The translations under genes were made by a program, and so were the position numbers. From assembly GCA_964019165.1 (NCBI GenBank), contig OZ025274.1:202001-266000 (forward strand): 64,000 nt of DNA, written 5' to 3'. Of the stretch, positions 1-18,782 are shown piece by piece. The notes beneath the pieces are model-generated. The model was given only the letters and a program-made list of their open reading frames with translations. It searched no databases and was not told the DNA's origin. Each line of letters starts with the position of its first letter. The first letter of the stretch is position 1. This DNA is from Mastigias papua. Lineage: Eukaryota > Cnidaria > Scyphozoa > Rhizostomeae > Mastigiidae.

Positions 1-495
1 AACCTTAAGGATCTGTTAGTTAGGGCTAGGCTGGCTACTAACAATAACTGTGATGAAAGGGGTTGTACTCGTTGTGAAAAGTCCAGATGTCAAGTGTGTA
101 AATCTATGTGTGAAAGTGATAGTTTCTATTCCCATGCAACTAGAAAGGAGTATAAGATTAACTTTTCGTTTAACTGTGATTCGTCGGGTGTTGTGTATTT
201 GTTTGACTGTGTTGTGTGTGGTGTTCAGTATGTGGGTAGCACTAACACGCCTTTTAGGTTTAGGTTTAATAATTATAAGGCGTGTTATCGTAAGTTTAGG
301 TCAGGGTCTTCAGTTCCCCAGATGGATTTTTTCAGACCATTTTCTGAGGAAGGACATCATGGGTTCGTGGAAGACATTCGTGTCACTATAATTGATATAC
401 TTATTGGGAGGGATAGGACACGTGAAAGTTTCTGGCAACATAAGCTGGACACTTTCACACCCCGGGGTCTTAATGTTAAGGAAGTAGACGCATAG
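1..495 (+). mobile_element. Penelope-like element (family A), GIY-YIG endonuclease C-terminus, cut by window edge
   Basis: The frame is open from base 1 to a stop at 493-495, so the 5' part (reverse transcriptase) lies outside the window. The start reads NLKDLLVRARL, typical of the PLE linker. A cysteine-rich stretch follows (GCTRCEKSRCQVCKS). Next comes the GIY-YIG core, with GVVYLFDC and YVGST, then FRFNNYK and a late RESFWQHKLDTF motif that ends PLE endonucleases of this group. In PLEs this domain nicks target DNA for target-primed reverse transcription. No frameshift or stop is visible in this part, so the copy may be fairly young. It differs clearly in sequence from the family B elements elsewhere in the window. 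Confidence 0.85.
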
Positions 496-711
496 GATTA
501 TTATTTATTTGAGTTGGCTGGTTTATTCTATATGTATTCACTATTTATTCTCCTCTTTTTATTTTATGTCATGGTTTCTACTTTCATTTAGTTATGCTTG
601 TCTATTATATTATTTATGTCGCACCTTTTCTTACGATATCTCTCTCCTCTCAACATCGTCCTTTCTAGGTCATTACCAATAAGTTCTTCAATGGTCTTCC
701 AGTCCTACCTT

Positions 712-1015
712 AATTCATAAAATACACAACTTTTTTGAGTGGTAGGAAAGCTATCTCTTTTAGCAGATGGTAGCATGACCCTAGTATTATATACCACATG
801 GGACTTCACAGGATAGAAGTAAGATGTAATGGCTTTATTAATTTCGTTTTTAAATTTTAAAGAAACGTTTCCATTCCAAGGCAATTTTAGCTAAACCAGG
901 TACTTTTCGGGACCAAACTGTTTTTGTCATGAAATATTGGCTAGTTTTTCGTTGATGCAAGAAAGAAGGACGTCTTGTGGATATCCATTGTCAATTATTT
1001 TTAGTTCATAGGTAG
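712..1015 (-). mobile_element. Penelope-like element (family B) fragment, RT-to-endonuclease linker
   Basis: Read on the minus strand, this encodes the stretch just before the GIY-YIG domain, including IIDNGYPQDVLLSCINEKL (thumb-side C-terminus of PLE reverse transcriptases), KLPWNGNVS and VMLPSAKRDS. The 712-895 part is closely similar in DNA to 62511-62700 inside the BEL element, so it belongs to the same family. There is a stop between LANIS and the downstream part, and the copy is broken at both ends. It is a diverged relic with no intact reading frame. Confidence 0.75.
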
Positions 1016-2376
1016 CATGGTCCTAAACAGGGAGGTAATGTTATCTGGTGCGTTCACGTCATCACCGAAAACCAAGTGTTGCAAATGACATTATTTGTCC
1101 ATTCATTATGATTCAGTTCTAAACTTGTTCCAAAATATTTTAGCTTAGTCGCATAACTATTAATACGATACGATATATATATATATATATACGTTATTTT
1201 ACGATACGATATTTTTAATTATATAATATAAGTACATCGTCACAGGCAGCACTTAGCCGAGATTTCCTACCAACGAAGGCCAAACAGAGCAATAAAGCCT
1301 CCTTATCATAAGATTTTCAATTTTACTTTATTCTTCATTTTGAACAATAAAGCATTGATTTTTATTTACATCTCTGTTTGGATTTGCGGCTGTTCTGCCG
1401 TGACAGAGGATTATATTCCATGGATCAGAGTCAATAAAGATTTTGATACGAGCGGTATATAACACAGATCATAATCAGTTATAGTCAAAACAGAATTTAT
1501 ACTTTTATTAAATATATTAGTGTCAATTGATTCAAGTTGAAATTCGATTTGCCCCTGCATATTTGCGGAGTGGATTCTTGATTAGATACACTCCATTGAC
1601 ACATTCAATATAGTTATTTGGTGGAGACAAAATGGCTATTAAACAATATCTTCGTATAATCAAGTTTTAATGACACTAGGGAACAAGTTGTATCTTAGAC
1701 AAATATTCTCCGTAATATTCTTTTGGTTACTGTCTACGAATACCTTATGCCAATATAAGAATGAATGGCATTAGTAACCAAGGTCAACAAATAACTGACC
1801 AGTCTATTTTTCATGCCACTTTTTGAAATGTGATCAGTTAAATTCGTCTAAAAATATCAGTCATTAAAACTATTCAGATTTCCCATTCGCATATCAATGA
1901 TTTGATTTGCACTTTCCTATCTAGAATAGGGCATTTGCTGATATCTAAGAGGTATGATACTTAGGAACTTTGCCAGAGGTCGATTAACAACGGAAAGAAT
2001 CTTTTTCCTTCAACACTTCAAGGTTATAAACATGCACCATCGCCATCATCATCATCTGTCTGTTTGTCTTTTCCCGTACGCCCCTTACGGGGCCTAGGCT
2101 GGCCCTGAAGTCGGTGTCGCCTTCAAATTGTTTAGAAGAGATGATTCAGTCAACTACACTCAATCCACTCTGCTACCCCAAGAGTTACTTATCCGAACCG
2201 CAACCTGAAGCTGCTGTGCCTGACTTTCACTGGAGAGGCCTGGTTGGACAGTTTGCCACAGGTCGTCAACATCTGCCCCAATTCTGAATCTCTGGGAAAT
2301 GAATCGCTATCAACTTTAAGGGCAGTGTCTCTTTGCCCGCTTGCCTCCGCGAGGAGGTCTCCAAACATATACTAGA
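1016..2376. other. No gene recognised; one GC-rich unclassified segment
   Basis: AT-rich DNA with a short (TA)n run near 1169-1191. I see no convincing exon. The part from about 2075 to 2360 is richer in GC than its surroundings (it starts ccccttacggggcctaggc) and runs into the CAT/ATTC microsatellite. It may be a transposable-element segment of a family I do not recognise. Confidence 0.5.
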
Positions 2377-2381
2377 CATCG

Positions 2382-2414
<33 letters not shown>

Positions 2415-2491
2415 CCATCATTCGTTCATTCATTCATTCATTCATTCATTCATTCATTCATTCATTCATTCATTCATTCATTCATTCATTC
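2377..2491. repeat. (CAT)n followed by (ATTC)n microsatellite
   Basis: About 43 bp of CAT trinucleotides (2377-2419) turn into about 72 bp of ATTC tetranucleotides. The run leads directly into the non-LTR reverse transcriptase remnant. Confidence 0.95.
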
Positions 2492-2492
2492 A

Positions 2493-3422
2493 ACGTTGCC
2501 ATTTACAATTGTAAGTTCATACTCTACATCTTCCAGTATTTACTCTTTTGCCGATGATAGTTATCTTAGTTCATTTTTTTCATCTAATCCACAAAATCTT
2601 TCCCACTCCAATGTTTCATCCTACCGTAACACCTCAGCTTCACTTCATACAAATGATTTGTCAACCATAGAGATGTGGGGTAATGATAGCCTTATTAAGT
2701 TTAATCAAGTAGAGACGACACAGGTTGTTATTTCACGTAAACGTCACCAAGATTCTCCCCCGTATTAATGAGTGGCCATGAACTGGACATTTCATCTTCT
2801 TTCACTCAGCTTGGTCTTTCAGTGTCATCTAATCTTTCTTGGAAAACCCACATCCACTCCATTGCTAAACGTGCATCTCAGAAACTTGGCTTCCTTTCTA
2901 GAGCCCGTGGCTTTTTCTCTCCTCAGCTGCTGACTATATACAAATCTCAAATTCGTCCTTCTTTAGAATACTGCTCCCATGTTTGGGGTGGTGCTCCCAG
3001 ATCTTCTCTACAACTTCTTGACAAAGTCCAATCCAAAGCCATCCGTCTCATACATAATCCTAGTCTCACCAAATCTCTCCAATCTCTCTCTCATCATCGT
3101 CTGGTAGCAGATCTGTTCATTCTCTATCGAGTTTTTCATGGACATTGCTCACTGTAAATCAAGAATATTATTCCTCATGCCCTGAAGTATGTTCGACCCA
3201 CCAGAAGCTCTACTCAATCACCCTTTCCAAGTCATACTATCTAATCCACGAACTCTTTCCCGCAAATCGTCTTTCATTCCGATAACCTGTCAACTTTGGA
3301 ACACCTTACCTTCCACTTCCCTTCCTGAATCCTACACCTTTTCTTCCTTCAAATCTAACATCAACAACTGGATCAAACCTCCCTATCTAATTAACTTTCC
3401 TTTCTCTTTCTTCCTTTGTTAG
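2493..3422 (+). pseudogene. Non-LTR retrotransposon (LINE) reverse transcriptase C-terminal remnant
   Basis: Three overlapping reading frames together cover the end of a LINE ORF2. The first (to 2768) contains the catalytic FADDS box (YxDD type). The second (2768-3157) has QLGLSVSSNLSWKTHI, ASQKLGFLSRARGFFSP and a PSLEYCSHVWGGAP motif. The third (to 3422) has the terminal LWNTLPSTSLPESYTFSSFK. A frameshift lies at about 2766, a stop at 3155 (followed by in-frame family sequence) and another frameshift at about 3225, so the copy is dead. The motif set fits the Jockey/CR1/I group of LINEs; I cannot fix the clade by eye. It lies between an ATTC microsatellite and a long (TA)n run. Confidence 0.85.
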
Positions 3423-3473
3423 TGGCTTTGTTATAGGCTCTACCGGCCTTTCGCTGACATTACTTTCTAAAAA

Positions 3474-3598
<125 letters not shown>

Positions 3599-3893
3599 AG
3601 AGGTGCCTATTTTTCTAAACTTTTGTGATTAACCACCCCACAATACAAGTTTTCCAGGACTTCTAACAGCCAGCACGAAAGGCCCTGTGAGCGTACACGG
3701 AGGAGCTTTCCCGTGGCTTTTGAATATAAATGACGTTTTGACCCACACTTCATTGGTCATCGTTTATCGTTTATCGACTGTATTCGTGCTTTTATTGGAT
3801 AGCAATACAATGTGCGAGAGAAAGTACATGGACACTATTGGCTTGCTTCAGTAGAAGATTGTGTTCTGAACTTCCTTTGGGAAGTAACTCACA

Positions 3894-3990
3894 TGTGCAA
3901 CGGAAGTATCTCTGCTGTGCAACGGAAGTATCTCTGCTGTGCAACGGAAGTATCTCTGCTGTGCAACGGAAGTATCTCTTCTGTGCAACG
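3894..3990. repeat. 22-bp tandem repeat, about 4.3 copies
   Basis: The unit tgtgcaacggaagtatctct plus gc repeats in tandem. Copies are identical except for one change (gctg to tctg) in the last full copy. Confidence 0.93.
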
Positions 3991-4269
3991 AAAAAGAATA
4001 TTTTCCAGCGATAGCACTGCATCGGAGTGACGCGTTTTAACAGGAAGTGCTTCCACAACGATACAACTGTCAATATGGCATCAACTCAGTTCATATGGTT
4101 ACCTTCTAGTGAGTATCCGTGGATTAGGCCTTTTCTACGTACCATTGCCACTCAAAAGGAAGGGTGATAAAATTGGTACTCAGTGGATAGCAAACCGAGA
4201 GATATGGCCCTAAGGTACCATATCATTCGGTGAATCATACTTCCAAACGAAGAGCACTTGTTAAGCTGA

Positions 4270-4333
4270 AGTTTCCAGTATGTGGCATAGTTTCCAGTAT
4301 GTGGCATAGTTTCCAGTATGTGGCATAGTTTCC
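4270..4333. repeat. 19-bp tandem repeat, about 3.4 copies
   Basis: The unit agtttccagtatgtggcat is repeated exactly three times and followed by a partial fourth copy. Confidence 0.93.
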
Positions 4334-5152
4334 AAGGGCTTTGTAATAAGGTTTCGTTACTATTCTTCGCCTAATTCTTATAGGTAGAGCTATTTTATAG
4401 GTAAATTTGATTTTTTCATAATCATAATTCATCACGGACCACCTGCAATTCCCTTTGAGCCCATCATGGGACTGATACGAAGGTACCATTATGTCTCTTT
4501 TTGTATCATTTGTTCTTACAACACACTTAAATCGTTGTTTAAAGGCATGAAACAACCTTACAACTAACAAATTCACAACCTTAGGCCAAAATGTACGTAT
4601 TTGTTTATGTGTATACTTTCAGTAGATAGCAGTGGCAATAACCAACCAACAAGGACGACGGCGTCACTGGTTGATTATTGGAGCTTCAGTCCCCCCTCCA
4701 CCAGTTTTTGCCAGCCAGCAATTTCTCTAGCCTTTATCAAGCAATTTTATTATTTATAGGCCGCTACATTTTATCTAGTGGCGCAGTGCCTGATAATTGT
4801 AAAGTATGTTCTCATATTTGCTGATAGTAGACAAAATCTAAGAAATTAAGACATCCGTTTTGGTATGAAGCCTGTTTATAAGTAATATGGCTAGGCACTC
4901 ATGTTTGCCAATGGCAATGTAGTGCGTTTTCATACTTCTTTCAGAACTGTCGGTACGAATTAAATATGGGCGTGGCCACGAAACAGAAGTGAACAGGCTT
5001 TCCTTAACTGTTTGATAGGCGTTGTCCCACACATTTTGGATTCATTGTGTCTCATGCTTCGAGCTCACTTGTGCCTCAGTCACCTTTTGAGCCTGAATCA
5101 GTCCCTGATATGTGTATAATGTGTGGACAAGTAACACAGAAAAAGAAAAACA

Positions 5153-5390
5153 TCAAAATCGATGTTTAAATACAAGTACAGAGGGTGCTTGTTTAACCTC
5201 GGATTCCAGGCTGTTCCAAAGATAAGCACCACGATATGGAAATGATTTCTGCCCATTGGTCGTACTGAAAAGAGGAATTCGCAAGTCAATCTTAGAGTTT
5301 CTTAAATAGAGTGTCTCGAGAAGAGTTCCTTAGAAAAATTTTTGAGAGATACGTCGGTACGAGACCAGTCAAAGATTTGTAGGCCATGGT
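5153..5390 (-). pseudogene. Second LINE family, extreme C-terminus of ORF2
   Basis: On the minus strand the end of a LINE ORF2 can be read: MAYKSLTGLVPTYLSKIFL, then, after a frameshift, SKIDLRIPLFSTTNGQKSF, RGAYLWNSLESEV and VLVFKHRF followed by a stop. The order 'KALxGLxPxYL ... LRIP ... GAxLWNSLP ... FK' is characteristic of many CR1/L2/Jockey-like LINEs. It differs from the element at 2493-3422. The frameshift near 5300 and the lack of upstream sequence mark it as a truncated dead copy. Confidence 0.7.
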
Positions 5391-7084
5391 TGCTGTTGGT
5401 CGGTTTGCACAAGTTCTTAATTCTCAAGTCATTGTAAATGAGGTAAACTCCACTTAAGCAGATGAAGCACACCAACTAAGCACTCAGGCTTGTTTGTTCA
5501 AATATCATTAGCAGAGTATTGTTTATTCACTGCGGAAGTTGCTTTTACCTCTCTCTTGAAAGATTGTATGGATATAACAATCTCAAAATGATTCAATGGT
5601 TAATTACAAAATGATTCAATGTTTAATTACATGGATAGGGTCTTTCCACGTTTTGAGACCTGAAAGTAAATTTTGACTGATTATGTACTCGAGCAGATAT
5701 TCAAAGGCAAAAGGCTAGATTACCAATGAATATGGTAAAGGTTATATATAAACCATACAATGACTGAAGAATGTTCATCTCATTACTTGTAAATCGTGCT
5801 TGCAGAATAAAGCCGATAAAGTATATAGGATTTGCCGTAATCCCTTGGAGACCTTAGCTTTCATTTAATTGGTGGATCTCAAATTATATAACACCACATT
5901 TACATTTAGTTGGTAGCTGTATGTTATTTAAGACTAACTATAGTTAAAATACCAAAAAGTATGTGGGATCAGTGCAGAGTCATATCCTTTTCTCGCCAAG
6001 AGTTCTTTTGAGTTACTGACTGACTGCAGGTGAAGACGAGATTGGTCCTGAAGACGAGGCTGTGCGGCTAGAAACAGCGAATTTGCTTAGGCGCATATTT
6101 CAGATTTAGCTCGTAATTTATTTTATGCCTCAAAAAATATATCATATAAATCATAAAGAAACGAGCAAAAGATTGTGATTTGTCATGGGTTGGGGATGAT
6201 TTATCAAAGAATATATGCTACCTCTCGGATGATGAATATTTCCTCCATTAAAACCGTATATTTAGTCAATAGACACTGAAAATTAGGACATAAACTGATT
6301 AGCATCCCTTTTATACATTTTTGACACAAATTTGATCAAACTGCTATCTTCAATAGCAGGCGTAGGTTGGTATTGACTCTTCCATTTGGTGCCTTAATAA
6401 CTCAGGCCATCGATTTTAAAAGCTCGTCTATGCTAGCAAATGAAAGGAGACATTTTCCACAAATCTGTGATAGCAAAAGCTTTATCCTCTTAGAATAACT
6501 ACTATTAGAGCAAAGTCTTAGCTTTCTTTCAAAAGCTTCTCTCTTAGTTGATAACGTTCAGATTGCTTGGCAACGTTAACATGAATCCATGCTTAACGAA
6601 AGTAGTCAATGCCAAAGGAATGAAGATAAGGTTTTTACCTTGAGAGGTTAACTTCCAATGGATATGTAATTAATTCACTTGACCTGATAGTAACTTAACT
6701 TTTGGTCTTTAGGTATGTTTGAGTTCATGCCCTTGCTTCCAAACAATATCTTTGAAGTAACGAAGAAAAATACAGGAAATCTCCCGAACATCCTGACATA
6801 TCGACTTTTCATTCGTTATTATCATTCGTTAGAATAGGATTGACACATGATTCATTCATGCGATAGAACCCCCTTGCAGATATCTAACCCTTCGAATGCG
6901 ACATTTTTGATTTGACGATAGTGACAATTTACACCATGAATTTATTTGCCTTACCTCTGATTAGCAGAATTATCTGCTGGCAATTGCTTTTTCTAATTTC
7001 GTTCATTTCCATGTACACAGGCACCATCTCCCGTTTCTATCTATCTGGAATGATCGAAGATTTCGAACTACTGTGAAAATGGTA
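5391..7084. other. No gene recognised
   Basis: AT-rich sequence with stops in all frames. A 23-bp segment (aaaatgattcaatgg...) is duplicated near 5586-5630. I found no splice-consistent coding block and no transposon motif. Confidence 0.5.
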
Positions 7085-7559
7085 AAGTACTTCCTCGATT
7101 ATCCGGCCACTACCGGACACAACTTTTGTGATAGGGTGTCTGATAATCCAAAAAGACCGGCTAATCAAAATTGCGCTTTTGGACATCATGCACAAGGAGA
7201 ATTGGTATTATTATTATATACCTTAAACTTACATTAAGTTATAGAAAGGAACAGCTCCTAAAAGGTACATCCTATTCGTCAAGCTTGTTCAACGATCCCT
7301 TTTTCAAAGTTTTGGTGACTGTGGTTCTCTTTTTGTGGACCATTTCATAAACTTTCAACTTATTGTCGACGGTGAAAGCTACTCTTTTTCAAGTAGCATC
7401 CGAAGAAGAAGACGAAGGATCCATTTGATTTGGATTGCAAATAACAAGATTTTATTCCCATACACAGAGGCTAACACTTTAAGTAAAGTTTAGCACCAGG
7501 GTCACGGCAGGATGATCGAGGGACAGTTATTCAAGATACGGATAATCGTGGAAGTACTG
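7085..7559 (-). mobile_element. pogo/Tigger-type MITE with TA target-site duplication
   Basis: The ends form imperfect terminal inverted repeats. The left end reads aagtacttcctcgattatcc; the reverse complement of the right end reads cagtacttccacgattatcc. Both are flanked by TA (7083-7084 and 7560-7561), the target site of Tc1/mariner/pogo elements, and TIRs ending in 'cgattatccg' are typical of pogo/Tigger elements. Inside, on the minus strand, is a relic of a CENP-B-like N-terminus (MDPSSSS, a stop, then KRVAFTVDNKLKVYEMVHKK). This supports descent from a pogo transposase element. At 475 bp with a broken frame it is non-autonomous. Confidence 0.7.
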
Positions 7560-10500
7560 TAACAGTCGTTTCATTGTACTGTTAACGTGTCATAATAGGC
7601 ACTTGCGTTCACTATCTCGCGCTACATCATAGCATCTTACTTTGTAAATATTTGTGACTGTTAATCCCTAAAAAAACCTTATCAATCCGTATTATTTATT
7701 ATGAATAACATGCTATATGTAGAAATAACATATCATATGCATGATGTAAAACAAATATAGCGAACAGGGAAGAAAATATTTGGAGTTTGAACACTACAAC
7801 GTGTTTTAGTAGGATAAAACGGTGTAATAGTAAATCGATGAAGCTGTTAATGTTTATTTGAGGAAACTCTTAGATATTTCATATAACAATCAAATTCAAT
7901 CAGCAACTGAACCACAAATTATATCTTTTCTGTGGCCATAGCTTTTCATTGTATACCGTTTTACCTGTTACAATTCAGCCAAGAAAACTGAGCTTCTCTA
8001 CATCGTGACTGATGCATTTTCATCCTACAAAACAATTCATTATGACCGAAAACCTCGCAATGTTCGTCAAACCACAAAATTTGTTTAATCATTCATAGAA
8101 TTGTCGAGTTTTCCTTCGTATGCAGAGTCCCGAGCACCTATGGCCAAAGAACATCAATCCCCAGATTAGATGTTCCCTGTCTTGGAGATGTGAATGGACG
8201 ACCACCGACAATCAGTTACAGTTCAGTGGCAGTATGGTGGAGGATTTTATGTTGAGGACTTTTTTATGGCTGATCATGGATTGTAACCTCTTTGGTGCTT
8301 TGTTTAAAGGTGTATTGTGAGTTGGGGATTTACGATGCTGAGTGAAGGATGGAATTCACAAGCGAAGATGAAGTCTTGTCATTTTATCGACCAAAACGTT
8401 TATATGGTGCGGACAAGAAACATTGTCTTTGCCGATTGTATTATCATTTTTGCAAGGCCCATTCCTACATACCCCTTTTAGGTACACCCTCGAACATATC
8501 ACCATCGGTGCCGACAAATGGGAGCAAGGTAACAGCCGCCCCGTAAACTTGGCAACTATTATTTTTACATCAAGTCTAATTTACATTCGCATACTGTCTA
8601 CAACACACTATTTGTTCAAATTTCAATCTGGGAGATGCACTTTTAGCCTGCTACTCTGAGGTGCCTAGCTGTCCGGGGGTCTGAATTATTAACGGGGAGG
8701 CTGGAATTTTCTGGAAAATTCAATTGCCGGGGGGAGTGGAATTTATACTATCACGAACATAAATGAATTTAATAAGTTATTCTAAGCTGATTCGCTTTCT
8801 CTATTAAGTCCCAAACTTCCGTAGCAATTAATGCTTTATTTTCAGTGGAATAAGTAACGAATAATGAAAAACCAGTTTAAACAATATTAACATAGCAATT
8901 ATGTAGATATATAAGCAAGATTTCATGTAGCAGTCTATTCAGCTAAAATTTGCAACAGTCAGTTAAGAAACTTCGTAAAAAGGACTGTTCTTACCAACAT
9001 GAATTATTTTCTGTCCATTTACCTTACGAAGTAAATTTTCCAAAATATGTTAAAATTAATTGTTGGGGAGTCCCAATAAGAGCGGGGGTTGGAAAATTTT
9101 CAAATAATTAATTACCGGAGAGGATGGCAATAGGGTACCAAAGAGTAGAGGGTAAAATCAAAAATGTTTTTATGGCATTGGACCCGACCATTGTGGACCC
9201 TCCTAAATCAACAAAATGAGCTCATCAGCCCCTTGCATCAATTCTTGGCAGAGTCCCTGACTCTAGGTTGTTCAGCCCAGGCCTTTGATTCTAATCGTGT
9301 CCCAGTAGTGCACAGAAAGTTTCTCAATGGAAAACTGTCGTTGTCAGAGGTCCTATCAAAGAAACTTTCTGAAACTCGTTATGAATCACGATTTCGCATC
9401 CATCTTGTCATGCTATTAATTGTAGATATGAGGTGTAAGATTACAACGGGGTGCTACTTTTCTTTAGAGCTAGAAGTGCCCCCCCCCCCTGGAAGATAGC
9501 TCTATAGTACGCAACGGTATTAGTAAAGGAAACCTGTCAGAGAAAAGTTTACTTTTAGCTCTCGCCGAAAAGTACCTCCCATTGTACCACTTGTCTCTGT
9601 GAGTATTAGATGTATGTCTATGATGACATTTCTTCACTGAAACACATTTTCTATAATTTCACACGATTACTAGTATTATACTCAAAGTGCCTCGAAAAAA
9701 GATCTGCCCCCTGCACCCTGCATCGTTTCTGACATCGCTGCATATCACATCATTTGATGCAAACCATCTGTTAAGGAATCATATCCAGGCGGGAAATTGT
9801 AGCCAGGTGGACCTTATATTTTCCTTAAGATATACTACTCTTGAGGGACGCACAGCAGTTGAAAGCCAAGAATCTGAATGGTGAGCGAAAAAATATCAAA
9901 AGGGAGCTCTGGGGTCACTCCCTGGAAAATATTTTTGTACAAATATGCCTCCAGACTGCTGGAAACGCCCCTTTCAAGAAATATCTGCTACTTGTACGCT
10001 TATATTTATATATTCTGATTCTGAAGAGGCTTCGACTTCTGTCAGCACTGACACATCAAAACTGTTAGGTTTATAGACACTTAAGAATAATGATATTAGT
10101 GAGAGCCAAACCAAGCAGATTGCGAAAGAAAAGCAGCCTTTAGTGAACAAGATAAACTACCAATAAATTAACATCTTTTTCTGGCAAAGGTCTATTAAGT
10201 CTACTAATGAAGAGTCATTAGAGCAAGCTTCCCAAAGTAGACATAGTACCTGCTCAAATATTGTGAATTTCTCCACGATTGACATACGAAATTTGAGGGG
10301 GATTTTTTGCAATGTGTCTAGAAAAACTGAAAACACTATATCTGTAGGATTTTCTATACTTATTTTGAAGAAGTAAGGGGGCTATAGGTCGTGGGCTAAC
10401 GGGCACTCCCCCAACATACGGAATCGTACATGGGACTCACCTTTACCCTTTATAGGGGTTATAGGTCGTTCTAGCCCAACGGCTGTGCGGTTCATGTTTC

Positions 10501-11640
10501 TCTTCAAAATTCGTTATACGAGCATTAATTTCTTTCCATTAACAAATTATATACATTTAGATTCTTTTTTATACGAACCAGTAAATTTGAGGTCCAGGCT
10601 GGCTGTTCTTAATTTTTCCAAAATTTTGAAGCTGACTTATTCTTAATCTGTTTATAAATTATTGGAGTGTAGGCACTGTATACATTATACAATATACAGG
10701 ACAACATTATGTTTTTATGAAACAGGCATTACTTTGAGTAAAATTGGCAGAAGACAAAAGTTATACGTTCTTACAGATGTATAATCCATGCCAAAAGTCT
10801 TAATACACTTACCACTTTCTACACACTGATGTTTAGAGTGTTTCAAGGACGTTTGGCAAACATTACAGAGATTGAAAAGTTTTATATCAGTTTCAAATCA
10901 TTTTAAGTTAGTGCTTCAGCTTCAGCATAGCTCTTAACTAGTTCTTTATTTCCCATTAGTTTTACGGCTCGTTTTCTTATAAAATTTTTCTCGTAGAAAG
11001 AGTGTAACCAACAAATTTATTTATAAAATATTTTGACGAAATGATAAGGGGCCATATACTGGGGTTGGGGCAAAGCACCGTAAAAATTTTGATGAGGCAA
11101 GCATGAGACCTGGAGGTGATTGCCCCTCTAGTTTATGTGTTAAACGAGGCCCTGATCTGGAGTAGCATATTTTTTCCGTCCATAGTTCATTTGAACATGC
11201 GTTACGACCGCGAAGTGCGTGCATGATGGGCCTCTTCTTGAAGATGAGACTAGCAACAACTTCGAATTTTGAAAACAACAATCAATGTATTGGACTACTA
11301 GTGAAGAAGACATATACCAAGTAAGTAGCAATTCGTACCATTGTGCATCCCGCAAATGAGACTAGTAATATTTTGCTGGGGATTCATCTCAACATATTTA
11401 TCAAAGTACAGAAAAGTGATTAGTCTTAGCAGTTCTTAACAATTGAGAAGGAATCCGCACTTATGTCACTACCCCGTTGATTTTCTTGCACTACACAAAG
11501 TTGTGTAGTTAAATCCGTGGGAAAACTCTACAAAAGATAATGCAGGCCCCCAGTTGCGAGACCACTGAATGCCAGCTCCCCATCAATGAAATTAGTTTAA
11601 CTGAAAGAGCTCCTGCTTACTAAACTATTTCCCTACACAT
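7560..11640. other. Unassigned 4-kb stretch with weak transposon traces
   Basis: No gene recognised. At 8120-8330 (+) there is a weak resemblance to the catalytic region of Tc1/mariner transposases (FMLRTFLWL around 8245, in the position of the GGSVMxWGxFS motif); I would not rely on it. Around 8690-8750 and 9060-9130 lie two loosely similar segments with runs of G. At 10375-10480 the motif 'ctataggtcgt...taacgggc' occurs twice, slightly changed. A C12 run lies at 9479-9490. None of this amounts to a defined element. Confidence 0.45.
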
Positions 11641-12423
11641 AAGTGCAATGTTTTGCATTCAATGGCATTTATATTAATTATATATATATATATATATATA
11701 TACTCGTAATTTGGCTAAGTGTATTGGATTATCTTGTTTCATTCATATCTTTATCAGTACATCAAATTCAACCCTGGGTTTTCTGTAGAAATAGAATGGC
11801 AACAAACAAAATGGATGAAGACAGAACATTTAATGGAAGAAAGATTGTGAAAAGTTAGTTAATATAACCTTATATGTCTTTAAATAGAACTCATAGTGCT
11901 AATGTCTTTAGATATGCCTTGTACAGATAAAATCGTTAATTTGACATTTATAGCTAGTTGAGGATTTGGTACTTATTTATTGTAAATAGTTTGATCGCAG
12001 CATAATTGAAACCAAAACCAATCAATTTTGTGGAGCAAAGTTCTGTTCTAGTTTAGAGTGCATGATTTGTTATCCTACCTTACAAGTCTCTAAATAATAA
12101 TGAATAGTGTTTATTCCTTTGACTTGTTTATCCACAAAGACAGATTGAACAGTATTGTAATTTTCATCATTGAAATGGATATTATTTCCAGCTCATAGAT
12201 TTCATGCATTAAGAGAAACTAAAGGTAAAAAAATTATTTCTTATGTAGTAACCATCAGGATATAGAATTAGCTATCTTACTGCACAAAGGTGAAGACAAA
12301 ATACAAGAAAAGAGACTCATCAAAGTAGAAGAGACAATATATATAAAGGCCTCTAATATTGAAGCCATTTTAAACAAGACTGTGCATATATATATTTCAT
12401 CATTTTCCTTATATATCAATCAG
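11641..12423 (+). other. Region immediately upstream of the first firm DGCR8 exon
   Basis: A (TA)n run is at 11678-11702. A short open stretch with an ATG at 11796 (MATNKMDEDRTFNGRKIVK) follows a ttttctgtag acceptor-like site and ends at a possible donor (gaaaa|gttagt near 11855), so it could be an N-terminal coding exon. A second candidate is ctcatagatttcatgcatta (from about 12193), between an ag acceptor and aaag|gtaaaa. Neither shows clear similarity to the poorly conserved DGCR8 N-terminus. I list them as candidates only. Confidence 0.3.

Positions 12424-18782
<6,359 letters not shown>

Noticed and set aside
8120..8330. Tc1/mariner transposase fragment
   Set aside because: Only a loose match around one motif, without the DDE residues or TIRs, so not firm enough to annotate.
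9164..9499. 111-codon open frame (MFLWHWTRPL...)
   Set aside because: No family resemblance, no splice context and unremarkable length for this composition.
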